Assembly: GCA_037039685.1 (NCBI GenBank)
Contig: JAWNGF010000007.1
Span: 930,001-994,000, forward strand
DNA: 64,000 nucleotides
Origin: Ceratobasidium sp. AG-K
Taxonomy: Eukaryota; Basidiomycota; Agaricomycetes; Cantharellales; Ceratobasidiaceae
Direction: 5' to 3'
Part shown: piece after piece, positions 32,008-42,700 of the stretch
How positions within the stretch are numbered: position 1 is the first letter of the stretch
Layout of the letters: each line of letters opens with the position of its first letter
Notes under the pieces: model-generated
Told to the model about the DNA's origin: nothing
The model's input: the letters and a program-made list of their open reading frames with translations, nothing else
Database searches by the model: none
Program-made: the position numbers and the translations under genes

Positions 32008-35000
32008 TCAATGAGCCATGTGGGCAAAGGCCAAGGTAAGCGCAAACATATAGAGTGAATGTGGGAAATGTTCGCCTAGGGCTTTATGAGCGTCTTCTGC
32101 ACGGATTCCGAGGTAAGAATTTGCGAGGTACCAGTGTTGAGCATCCGTGAGTGGCTTTGTAAGCGCATCGGCAAGATTGTCGCAAGTTGGGACATAAGAT
32201 AGTTTGAAGTCTTCGTGCTCGTGATAGTCTCGGACAAAATTATAGCGAATGTCAATATGTTTGGCTCGGGTACGATTATTGGGAGTGCGGACATAGTCAA
32301 TGGTTGCCTGGTTATCGATTAGGATTGTAGAGGGCTTGGAAATATCGATTTTGAGTCCAAAAAGAAAATATCGGAGCCATAACAGTTCTTGGACGGACTT
32401 GGCGAGCAACTGGAATTCGGATTCCATCGTAGGAAGCAAAGTAGTGGCCTGTTTACTGGACCACCACATAACGGGTCCACCTCTGAGCATAGTGATTCCA
32501 CCAGAGATAGATTTTTGACCGTGTTGCATGCCGTGGTCGGCGTCAGTGTATATGACTTCATAGAACGGACCAGTGCCATCATATCGAATTCCGATGTGAG
32601 ATGTGCCAGAGATGTATCGGAAACATCTCTTCATGACGTTGACATGGGATTCGTTGTAACAGGATGTGAAATGGGCTAGGAGACAGACAACAAACATGAT
32701 GTCGGGTTGACAGCATCGTGCAAGCCAAAGGAGGCGTCCGATGTTGGTTGCATAAGGGTAGTTTCACCAGATGTCAGTTGCAGGTTTGAGAATCGGGTTG
32801 GTATGCGACATGGGGGAATGAGCGAATTTTGCGCTAGTAAGATCGGCTAAATCGACAATATTCTTGGTGTAGGTCGACATATCGATGGATAGGGAAAGAT
32901 TTGGTCGATTTCGAGTGGTATTCATGCCTAAAAATGATTTGGTTTCGCCTAAGTCTCTGCAATTGAATTGAGTCATTATTTCGGCTTTAATCGAGTCGAC
33001 GTGGCTAGCAGTGGTACAGACAAGGAAGTCGTCAACATAGCACACAAGGATGGATAAAATGCCATTAGATTCTCGTCGGAATACTCAGTGATCGGCAGGG
33101 TTTCGCTTGTAGCCTAGGGAAATAAGTTTTTCGTTGCGGAATTTTTCCCAGAGGAAGCCGGACTGATGAGCGCCGTATAAGGCCTTTTTGAGCTTCATTA
33201 CAGTCGGACCACCTTTTCCAAAGCCTTTGGGATATTCGACATAGAGTGTGCGATTGATGGGAGTGTGTGTGTATGCCCCGTGTACGTCGATCATATGGCA
33301 ATCGAGATTGGCATGAGTTACAACAGATAGAACGATTCGAATGGCGTCTAGAGCGGGCGTATTCGATGAGATTTCGTTATAAGACTTGCCCAGGATCTGC
33401 TGGTTTCCCAAAACGACGAGACGGGCCTTGTAGCGAATGATGCTGTTGTTTTGATCGAGTTTGAGTCGAGTTACGAACATGGAACCCAAAATTTGATCGC
33501 CTAGAGGTACTTGATTGCGTGGGAAATTGTCGAAAACATCTTGTTCTTGAAGCTGGCGGAATTCTTCCATTCCTGCTTTGAGCCAGGACTCGCCATGGTG
33601 TGGATCTGTAATCGCCTCAGACCATTTGGGGGATAGATTATCATGCATATAGCCATCATGTCCGATTGTTGGTTTATCAAGTACGGTAAAATTGTGATTG
33701 GTCCATTGGTTGAAGTACTTGAGCTCTTGATGACGATTCTTGTTCATGCGTTTGAGATCTTCATATATGTCTTCAGGGAAGTGACCATTGTCAGTGCTGA
33801 GGCCTATGTAGCTTTGTTTGTAAGGATAGGCCTCCTCGGGATCTTGGAGTACGAGTTTGTTGTGGTCAATGATATAGTCCATAGCTTGTGCCCAATTAAC
33901 TTGTTGTGGGGTTGAAGGGGTGCTGCCACTGGTTGAATGACGATGGACAGGAGCATTAAGACGGGTAATAGATGGAATAGCAACATTGGCAAGGGTGCAA
34001 GTGTGAACTTTGCAAATGGCAGGCATAGAGTGATAGGAATTGTTGCCAGATGTGAAAGCTGAGTGTGTTGACTCCCCCTGTCTCTTGGTATTGTGTTTTA
34101 TGGTCTTTGAGCGAGTGCAGGAAGCGACTGGTTGTGTGGGAATTGGCTGAGTGGACTGTGAGTTGCCGTGAGATTTGGGAGTTGCTGTGGGAGTTGCTGT
34201 TTCAACTGAGTTTGATTGGGTCTTGCTGGCATTCTGAGGTTTGGACTCAGTCTTCTGCTCCCCCTCACTTGGCAATTCCAACTCAGTCCAGTCTGTATTG
34301 TCAAAATTCTCATGTACTTCTGATAATCCAAGTGGTGGGGCGTTAAGTGATGAGGCGGGATCTGGTAAATGTCGTGAAAAATAAACATTTCTTGATTCTT
34401 GAATTGCACGGTGAGGTAGTGCTAGATATTTCCATATACCTCCAGAATTATGTCCTAGTCCTGTAAATATAGCGGTTTGGGTTTTGGCGGCCATTTTGTC
34501 TTGTCCTTTCTTCTGCAGTAATACATGGCATGTGGTGCCAAAAAGTTGAAAATACTTCATATCAAGGGGGTTACCAAACATTAGGACTTGTGGTATCTTC
34601 CATTTGCCATTAATTTTAGCCGGCATGTTGTTGTTGATTAGGCATGCATATGCGATAGCTTCTGACCAAAGATAAGGTTTATCACGTGTATTGGAATGCC
34701 CATGGAGCATGCATCTTCCGCACTCAGTCAGTGATTGATTTTTGCGTTTGGCAACACCATTTTGTTGGGAAGAATAAGGTGCAGTAGTGGTTATCTCAGT
34801 GCCAGTCTTTTTGCAGTGTTCTTCAAGGCGTTTGTTGACAAGTTCCTTTCCATTATCAAAGTGTATGTGCTTGATTTCAATTCCTTTTTGGGTGCACATG
34901 ATGTTTCCTAGTTTGATGAACTTGTCAACAGCTTCATTTTTGTGTTTCATGAAGAAAAGGAAAGTGAAGCGAGATGCTGCATTGGTAAAGGTGATGTAAT

Positions 35001-35550
35001 ATAGATAACCTTGGATGGATGGTGTGTGCACAGGTCCCCAGACATCGGAGTAAAATAAATCAGCAATGTTGTATGACTTGTTGGATGGCATATTTCCAAA
35101 TTGTCAAACAGTTGATTTGCCTTTAATGCATCCAATACAGTCAAAGTGGGGGTTTTTGGTTTTGTGTTTTGTCAGGGATAGAGATTTGGATATTTCTGAT
35201 AGGCAGATGACATTCCGTGGGTCAGTGTGACCAAGAATAATGTGCCAATCTTGAAGTGAGCATGCCGTATATGCATTCTGGAACTTGTTGACAGTGGCAA
35301 TTAGGTGCCAGGAATTGCCAGTTTGGCAATTGCCTAGTTTTTGTGTGGCAGCTACAATATGATCTTCTTTGTAGAAATACATCCAATCTTCTTGAATGAC
35401 TATCTTCATCCATGGAAAGGTGTCGGTCCATGCTGATAGTGAAATGAGGTTTACTGGTGATTTTTCGACAAGTGTGACATTATTAAGTTCAATTTGGTCA
35501 TTGTATGCGTCCTTGGATTGTGGCCGTTTATCATTGATTTTTGGTAGAGT
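32008..35550 (-). pseudogene. Pol (integrase, RT, RNase H) of copia element 2
   Basis: Reading leftward: integrase zinc-binding and core (HFDCIGCIKGKSTV, then a stop, FYSDVWGPVHTPS, HIHFDNGKELVN, SQQNGVAKRKNQSLTECG), then RT (MFVTRLKLDQNN, MIDVHGAYTHTPINRTLYV, KALYGAHQSGFLWEKF, VCYVDDFLVC) and RNase H (YTDADHGMQHGQKSISGG, LLPTMESEFQLLAKSVQE), ending at 32008. Stops in the frame are TGA at plus positions 35104-35106, 33085-33087 and 32764-32766. The integrase glutamate expected in NGVAERKN is Lys. RT keeps YVDD. The frame continues into gag-protease on the far side of the gypsy insert. Confidence 0.9.
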
Positions 35551-35555
35551 GATTC
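35551..35555. repeat. Target-site duplication GATTC (left)
   Basis: GATTC at 35551-35555 and again at 42696-42700 directly flank the gypsy LTRs, marking its insertion into the pol frame of copia element 2. Confidence 0.95.
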
Positions 35556-35975
35556 TGTCACAACCTTTTGTTTTCCTTGTTTGTTGCTCTGTTTGGTCTT
35601 GTTCTGCTCCTTGGCGCATTTAGTCGCTATTATGTAAGCCATGACCGCAGGACATGCTCGCCTGGCTAGCTTCACTCGTTCCTCGTTTTCCATGGACTTG
35701 TCACGCCTCCTTTGTTCTGTCCTTGCTTCTCTCGGACTCCTGCTTTCTCCCCTTTGTTGCATACTCTCTATTGTACATAGCCACAGTAGATAGTACATAT
35801 ACCAGCGACACAAGTCTTGCTACCACAAGACTTGTTCTCTTGTTGTTTCCCCATCACTCATCACATGACTCACTTAGGCCTTAGTTGCCGTCCATTCGAC
35901 CTTTGCCGTTGTCCCAACCCCCATCCTCACTGCCTGTGGAGTCTCGGCCTTCAAGGTTTGGTTAGGGTTGTGACA
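35556..35975 (+). repeat. 5' LTR of gypsy chromovirus
   Basis: 420 bp, TGTCACAACC...GTTGTGACA with short inverted ends. A TATA-like TACATATAC near 35795 precedes AAGACTTGTTCT (35827-35838), the probable start of R. CAAGTCTTG followed after six bases by CAAGACTTG can form a hairpin there. Confidence 0.93.
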
Positions 35976-35977
35976 CT

Positions 35978-35989
35978 AGAACAAGTCTT
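35978..35989 (+). promoter_or_regulatory. Self-complementary primer-binding site of gypsy element (probable)
   Basis: AGAACAAGTCTT two bases after the LTR is the exact reverse complement of AAGACTTGTTCT at 35827-35838 within the LTR. No tRNA 3' end complement is evident. This fits the self-priming used by Tf1/sushi-type fungal elements, where the 5' end of the RNA folds onto the primer site. Confidence 0.6.
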
Positions 35990-36386
35990 TTCGCCTTTGT
36001 CACGGATACAGCCTTTGTCGCTGTTGGAACCAGGTTTATCATCACCGGGTTATCTCTGAGCACTGCACACCCTTCACCATTGATAGCTAAGACCCCTATC
36101 TCTCCCCTGCATCATTTACACGTCAAGGCATATTGCAGCTCGCATCCATTAGCACGTTGACGACGTCCCCTATCCTCTGATATCACTGAGCCGTTGCCAC
36201 CTAATCAGGAAGCGCCGCTCATATATTCTATTGGAACAAGGACCTCTGACACTTTTGCCTTGAACCCACCGTCAACTAGGTTCCCCCTTCTATCTATCTC
36301 TACCCAGGGGACTTTTCATTTTTGATAATCAACACTACTAGCCATATTTGGTTGCAGCGCACCAGGAAGCGCACTTATTATAGCTC

Positions 36387-38080
36387 ATGTTGGTTTACCC
36401 ACAGGGGGAATCGGTTTCAGGACGCATCAGTAGAACTTTCGGCCTAGGACACTCAACATCCCAGATTCCAAGTGCAACCGGCATCATGTCAGGCGAGACA
36501 GGGACCTCTCGATCGGATCCTACAGTTCAGGGAACCAAGCCGTATCAAGTATCATTTGGTGTAGGGGCCCCAGCAGCTACATCATCGCCACCCAACGCAA
36601 ACCGCGATAATGCCTCCATGCACACTGGGGATCTCCAAGCCCCAGAACCAGAAGCAAGTGGACGAGTGGAAACCAGACCATCAGACCAATATATCGAGAG
36701 CCATCTAGAAAGTGGTCAATTGTACAACACTTGCGGGACCACCAATGAGGATATTGCTGCCTTCCTACTTAGAATTGCACAACAAGTCGAAATCACTAGT
36801 AGACGTGTCGATAATATCCACCAATGGATACTCTACAATTCAGGGGATGGCGACCTAAATCTTCAAAACATGCAAGCCACTCAAGCCGACGTTCAAACCA
36901 ATCAAGCGCTCCTCAATACTATGCAAAACAATATGGACATTCTGATTTGCCAGGCCGGGGGACGTGCTTATCAGCCTGGTAACCAAGGAAGAGGGGGAAA
37001 TCTCAACGCATCGCAACCTCAGGGCAGGGTCCCTCTTAATCAACAAGCACTAGGAGGGTCTATTGGGCGATTTACACTTGGTCCAGCCCCCGCGGCTCCA
37101 CCTGCCACTAGCACTACTCCTGCTGCCCCCGGACTTCCAAAAAGAGTTCGGCCAGCAAACCCCCTGAGTACAACGGCGAATGCGGTCAGAAGGCTAAGGA
37201 CTTTACCTTTGCCTGCAACCTCTACATCAGTACCTCGGACCTGCGTTACAATACGGTGGATCAGCAGATCCTCTTCATCATTTCATACCTGAGGGGGGAA
37301 GCCAGGGAATGGATTCGTCCTTTCCTTGAGCAGGAAATGGCTGGTGTCCCTCAACCAATCCTTAACGACATGACCCTCTTTGAAGAAGCCTTCAAAGAGG
37401 CCTTTGGCGAGGTAGAGCAAGCGGAAGTTTACTGGCAGAAATATCGAAATCTGAAACAAACCAAGTCGGTGGTCGATTATATTTCAAATTTCCGAACTTA
37501 TTCCAGTGCTCTGGGCTACAATGAGACTACCCTCAAAGACGATTTTTATTCTGGCCTCAAGGACGAAATCCAAGATGTCATGTCAATTCAAAACATTGAT
37601 TGCCACGTTGTTACCCTCACACAGTTGATGAATCATGCATCTAGGATTGACGCAAATCTTATTGCACAAAATTTGGAGAAAAAGGCCAAGGGCCCGGAGA
37701 AGGCAACACCAAGCGGAACCTTCAAAAAGGTGACCACGAGCGCAACAGTGCAGAAGACGGAATTCAAGGAAGGGGACAAGATTTACACCATGGGACCAAA
37801 AGGCGCAACCAGAGGACAAATTACAAAGATTGGCAAGAACAAGAAAGGGTTCAAGATTCCTACTATCAAATGGGAAGACGGATCTGAAAGCGAACTTCCA
37901 TTCCCCTACCTACACTTAAACACTCGCACAATGGCAGGAGTCAAGGTGGCAGCGTCCAGCAGTTCGGAACTCACCTGTTACCACTGTCAAAAGAAGGGTC
38001 ATATTGCCAAAAATTGTGTCGTCAAAATAGCCGCTTTGGAGGAAGTTTCTGATGAGGAATTGGGAAAAGGCAGTGTCTGA
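36387..38080 (+). pseudogene. Gag of gypsy chromovirus (frameshifted)
   Basis: The N-terminal part (36387 to about 37150) is Gln/Ser/Pro-rich with a coiled segment (LRIAQQVEITSRRVDNIHQW). The capsid core (LFIISYLRGEAREWIRPFL, FKEAFGEVEQAEVYWQKY, YSSALGYNETTLKDDF) and the zinc knuckle CYHCQKKGHIAKNC lie in another frame from about 37150 to 38080. The capsid homology in the second frame begins upstream of its first Met (EYNGECGQKAKDFTFACN), so a one-base indel near 37150, beside a run of A residues, split the gene. Pol then follows in a third frame. Confidence 0.8.
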
Positions 38081-38193
38081 AGGGAGCATCAGGCGCCCTG
38101 AAGACAGAATTAGATTGTGTTGCTATGGAGAATTGAAATCAGTCTGTAAACAAAATATATTTATGTTCCACCGAATACGCAGACCAACTCCGT

Positions 38194-41100
38194 GTGCCAA
38201 TAATGATCGAAAGCCTGAAAAACCTTATCACAGTCGCTATGATTGACTCCGGTGCCTCCGGAAACTTCATTAATTCCGAATATATTGCTCAACATAAAAT
38301 CCCTACAAAAAAGAAGAAAGTGGCACGGCGGGTGCAGGTCATTGATGGACGGCCAATAGCAAATGGACTTATTGAGCAGGAGGCTACCTTCCAAATTATT
38401 ATGAACAATCATGTGGAGGAAATCACTTGCAATGTAGCGCCTTTGGGACGACACACAGTAGTCTTAGGCATACCATGGTTGAAAAAGCATAATCCACAAA
38501 TCGATTGGACAGGAGGAACACTAGAATTCAATTCACACTTCTGTGCATCTGAATGTCTTTACGAAGAGTGCAGTGCTTTAGAAGGGGGGGTAGTGGGAAA
38601 ACTTCCCAACAAGTATCTGGAGTTTCAGGGCGTTTTTGTCACAAAAGAAGTTGATAAACTCCCACCACATCAACCCTATGACCTCAAAATTGAACTGGAA
38701 CCTGGCGCTAAACCAAAGATTGGGGTGGTCTATTTGTTAACCAAAGAAGAAGACCAAATCCTGAAAGCATGGATTGACAAAAACTTGGAAAAGGGGTTCA
38801 TTGTTCCATCCACCTCTGAATGGGCGTCACCAGTCATGTTTGTCCGTCGCCATGATATTGACAGCGTTCCCCAACCACCAAGACTGTGCATGGACTACAG
38901 GTACTTAAACAGGTGGACAAAGAAAAACCATTACCCACTCCCAAGGACTGATGATCTCATCAAACAAGTTAAAGGAGCCAAGATCTTCACCAAATTGGAT
39001 TTAAAATCTGGTTACAACCTGGTCAGGGTCGCTGAAGAAGACATATACAAAATGGCGTTTAGAACAAAATACGGCCTTTATGAAACCAAGGTCATGCCGT
39101 TCGGTCTGACCAATGCACTGGCAACCTTCCAGAACATGATGGACGCAGAATTCAAGGACATCAAAGGAGTCTATGTGGAAATTTACATTGACAACATCTT
39201 GATCTTCTCCAAAAACCCAGAAGAACACCCTGCTCATGTCAAAGAAGTACTGCGTAGACTACAATGGATGGGCCTCTATTGCTCCCTCAAGAAATGTTTG
39301 TTCCATGTGCCAAAAGTGGACTATTTAGGCTTGGTAATTTTGGGAGAAGCAGTTGAGATGCAGGAAGAAAAAGTGTCGGCAATCAAAAAATGGCCAGTTC
39401 CAAGGAGTGTTACCAATGTTCAAACCTTTCTGGGATTTGCAAACTTCTACAGGCAGTTCATCAAGGGTTATACGCACATTGCCAGACCCCTCTATGACCT
39501 CACTATGAAAGGGAAACCGTGGGAATGGAATGCAGAGACACAGGCTAGCTTTGAAAGAATGATCCAGGAATTTCTACAAGCACCCATCCTGTTACAACCG
39601 GATCAAGAAAAAGGGTTCATCATTGAATGTGACGCATCAGACAAAGCCATGGGAGCGGTCCTTAGTCAATATGGAACGGATAGCAAACTGCATCCTGTTG
39701 CTTTCATGTCCAAGAGCCTATCACCAGCAGAGTGAAACTACAATATTTTTGATAAGGAACTCCTGGCAATTATCAAAGCTTTCAAGGAATGGCGTCATCT
39801 ATTGGAAGGAACAGAAATTCCGGTTCTACTCATCACCGATCATAAGAATCTAGAGTATTTCATGACCTCCAAAATCCTCACCAAGCGTCAAAACAGATGG
39901 GCGGTCTTCCTGTCAGAATTCAATTTCCAGATCAAATATTGGGCTGGCGGACTCAATGGAAAAGCCGATGCACTCAGTCGGCGGAGCGACCATGATCTAG
40001 AAGGGGGGATAGTCCCTCAAAAACCCCTGCTTGCACCTCACATCTTCATCAATTTGGCCGAAGAAACATCTACTGGCATAGCATCAACGGCGGAGATTCA
40101 CACTTCCATTCAAAATCAGCTGCCAAGTGACGAATACATCCAGTCCATTTGGGCGTTCCTCAGCAATCAACCCGAGAAAGCACCTGCCATGGTCTGGAAG
40201 GAATTTGAGGATTGGAAGATCCAAAATAACTTGCTATACAGGAAAGGTTGGGTCTATGTTCCTAGCAACAACGAGCTCAAGCGACAAATCTTGGAACTCC
40301 ATCATGACAACAAGGCAGCCAGTCACATGGGGCAAGCAAAGACTTTGGAATTGATCAAGCGGGAATACTGGTGGCCATCAATGAAGGCGTTTATCAACAA
40401 ATACATGTCATCCTGCAACTTGTGCCAACAAAGCAAACCAATCAACCAGCGCCCCCTAGGAGAATTGCAACCACTAGAGCTCCCCTCTAAACCCTGGCAA
40501 CACATTTTGGTTGATATGATTGTCAAACTACCCCTATCAAGAGGCCTAGACTCTATTCTGGTTATTGTCGACACACTCACAAAAATGGCACACTTCATTC
40601 CCTGTACCAAGAAGATCACATCCCCTAAGTTAGCAGAATTGTTCATGGAACACTGTTGGAAGCTGCATGGTACCCCAGAAACAGTCATGTCAGATTGAGG
40701 CCCCACCTTTGCATCAAGGTTCATGAGAGAACTCTATCAGGCCTTGAAGATTAGACCCAGACTCTCTACCGCTTATCACCCTGAGACGGATGGCCAGATG
40801 GAACGAATCAACCAAATGGTAGAGGCCTTTCTGCGGACCTACGTATTGTTTAGACAGCATGATTGGGCTTCTTTGCTTCCCTTTGCCAAATTTGCGTACA
40901 ACAATTCCTTCCACTCTAGCATTGGCATGACCCCTTTCTTTGCCAACTTGGCTCGTCACCCCTCCATTGATGGCACACCATTAGAAGACGGTTCAGTTCC
41001 AGAAGCCTCGGCTCATGCCCAGCGCATCCACAACAACCTGGAAGAAGCCAAAGCAAGCCTGACCCTGAGTAAAGAATGGGACAAGGAATATGCGGACCAA

Positions 41101-42117
41101 TGGCGTCTAGAGGATCCCTTCATCATTGGGGACAAAGTTTGGCTCAGTCATGATCACATCTCTGCAAATCAACCATCAATCCAACTTTCTCACAAGCGTC
41201 TGGGCCCTTTCACAATCTTGGAAGCAGTTGGAAGGAATGCGTACAAACTGGAACTTCCACCATCCATGACCCTGCATCCAGTAGTCAACATATCCCGCCT
41301 TGCCAAGTATGAAGAAGATGAGATTGAGGGACGCGTTATTGGACCACCACCACCCATTGAGACCCCTGAGGGTGAGGAAGAATATGAAGTTGAACAGATC
41401 CTGTCCTCCAAGGTGGAAAGAGGAATCCTCAAGTACTACGTCAAGTGGAAGGGCTACACATCAGAACACAATTCCTGGGAACCGGTGGAGAACCTTGGCA
41501 ACGCATCAGAACTCATTAGCGAGTTCCACAGGGAACATCCAGAAGCCATCAAGGAAGTCCCCAAAGTTACAAGGAAGCGTTGCCATGAAGAGACAAAGGA
41601 CGATTCAGCCGCCAAAGAAAAGGAAGAACGGCCCATTTGGCGTTCTAAACGTATTAAAGAAACGGCAGGAGTCCAAGCTCCCCACCAAAAAGTTCTTACT
41701 TTCCTCTCCTGTGCGCTTAACACATCCACCCCTCGTACTCCCACTCCTGCGCCATGCCTGCCCCCTACCAATCCACCAACTCGTTCATGGTCCGTGTCTA
41801 TGACGACCTCTATACCTGCTCTGCGTCCTTCAAGCGGATGCTCAAATCCACCTGCAACAAGGGCCATTATTGGCACTCAGGCCTCCAGCAGGCCTTCTAC
41901 TTCATTGTCTCTGGCCGCTATTGGTCAGCTTGCGCCCCCCGCTCCTTCGTGGGCAAGCCCCTCATGCGCTGGCGCAACTGGATTGCCCTCGACGCCCAAG
42001 ACATCCATGATGCAGTCCGCATCATGGACGCCTTGCGCAAGGCCCGTCTTGGCCATCCATTTGAGGTCATTGACCTCACCCAGGATGACGAATGTGCTGA
42101 CCCCATCATTGACTTGA
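38194..42117 (+). pseudogene. Pol of gypsy chromovirus with C-terminal chromodomain
   Basis: One frame encodes protease (VAMIDSGASGNFINSEY), RT (LCMDYRYLNRWTKKNHYPLP, LDLKSGYNLVRVAEEDIYKM, MPFGLTNALATFQNMM), RNase H (FIIECDASDKAMGAVLSQYG), integrase with HHCC zinc finger (HHDNKAASHMGQAKTLELI, CNLCQQSK) and core (VDMIVKLPLSRG, AYHPETDGQMERINQMVE). A chromodomain follows (YEVEQILSSKVERGILKYY, VKWKGYTSEHNSWEPVENL, about 41378-41530). TGA codons at 39733-39735 and 40696-40698 interrupt it; the second lies in SD-stop-GPTF, where Arg is nearly invariant. The RT box reads YIDN instead of YIDD, a G to A change. The frame runs past the chromodomain into low-complexity sequence overlapping the next ORF. 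Confidence 0.92.
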
Positions 42118-42149
42118 CGGACGAGGAGGATTGCGGTTTGTGGAAGTGA
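41754..42149 (+). CDS. Accessory ORF of the chromovirus with two SUMO-interaction-like motifs
   Basis: 131 residues from ATG 41754 in a frame different from pol, overlapping the pol tail and ending 126 bp before the 3' LTR. The N-terminal 100 residues look like a compact folded domain rich in aromatic residues (MVRVYDDLYTCSASFKRML, HYWHSGLQQAFYFIVSGRYW, IHDAVRIMDALRKARLGHPF). The C-terminus has EVIDLTQDDE (VIDLT at 42066-42080) and PIIDLTDEED (IIDLT at 42105-42119). Each is a hydrophobic [VI]IDLT core followed by acidic residues, the classical SUMO-interacting motif form. No protein family is recognised for the domain. The ORF is uninterrupted although pol beside it is broken. It could instead be a non-coding shadow of the pol tail, but in this stretch the accessory frame has the more protein-like composition. 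Confidence 0.55.
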   Translation: MPAPYQSTNSFMVRVYDDLYTCSASFKRMLKSTCNKGHYWHSGLQQAFYFIVSGRYWSACAPRSFVGKPLMRWRNWIALDAQDIHDAVRIMDALRKARLGHPFEVIDLTQDDECADPIIDLTDEEDCGLWK

Positions 42150-42275
42150 AATGGGACAGCTGAGGACCCATTTGTGTTGGATGACGAGGCGGAGTTTGTG
42201 CTTGTGGCCTGCGGGCCTTCTGATATGTCTGTTTCGTCTCTTACCGAGTAGGCCCCAACCTAGAAAGGGGGGTAG

Positions 42276-42695
42276 TGTCACGACCTTTTGTTTTCCTCGT
42301 TTGTTGCTCTGTTTGGTCTTGTTCTGCTCCTTGGCGCATTTAGTCGCTATTATGTAAGCCATGACCGCGGGACATGCTCGCCTGGCTAGCTTCACTTGTT
42401 CCTTGTTTTCCATGGACTTGTCATGCCTCCTTTGTTCTGTCCTTGCTTCTCTCGGACTCCTGCTTTCTCCCCTTTGTTGCATACTCTCTATTGTACATAG
42501 CCACAGTAGATAGTACATATACCAGCAACACAAGTCTTGCTACCACAAGACTTGTTCTCTTGTTGTTTCCCCATCACTCATTGTGTGACTCACTTAGGCC
42601 TTAGTTGCCGTCCATTTGACCTTTGCTGTTGTCCCAACCCCCATCCTCACTGCCTGTGGAGTCTCGGCCTTCAAGGTTTGGTTAGGGTTGTGACA
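42276..42695 (+). repeat. 3' LTR of gypsy chromovirus
   Basis: 420 bp, preceded by the polypurine tract and followed by GATTC. About 97 percent identical to the 5' LTR; the differences are transitions, mostly CG against TG or CA. Confidence 0.93.
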
Positions 42696-42700
42696 GATTC

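Larger units (their letters stand above)
35556..42695 (+). mobile_element. Ty3/gypsy chromovirus, nested in copia element 2 (7140 bp)
   Basis: Full-length element with 420-bp LTRs, gag with zinc knuckle, pol in the order protease-RT-RNase H-integrase (the gypsy order), a chromodomain at the Pol C-terminus, an extra 3' ORF, and a polypurine tract (AGAAAGGGGGGTAG) before the 3' LTR. The LTRs differ at about 13 of 420 positions, all transitions. Pol has two TGA codons and an altered RT active site, so the copy is inactive. Confidence 0.95.
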
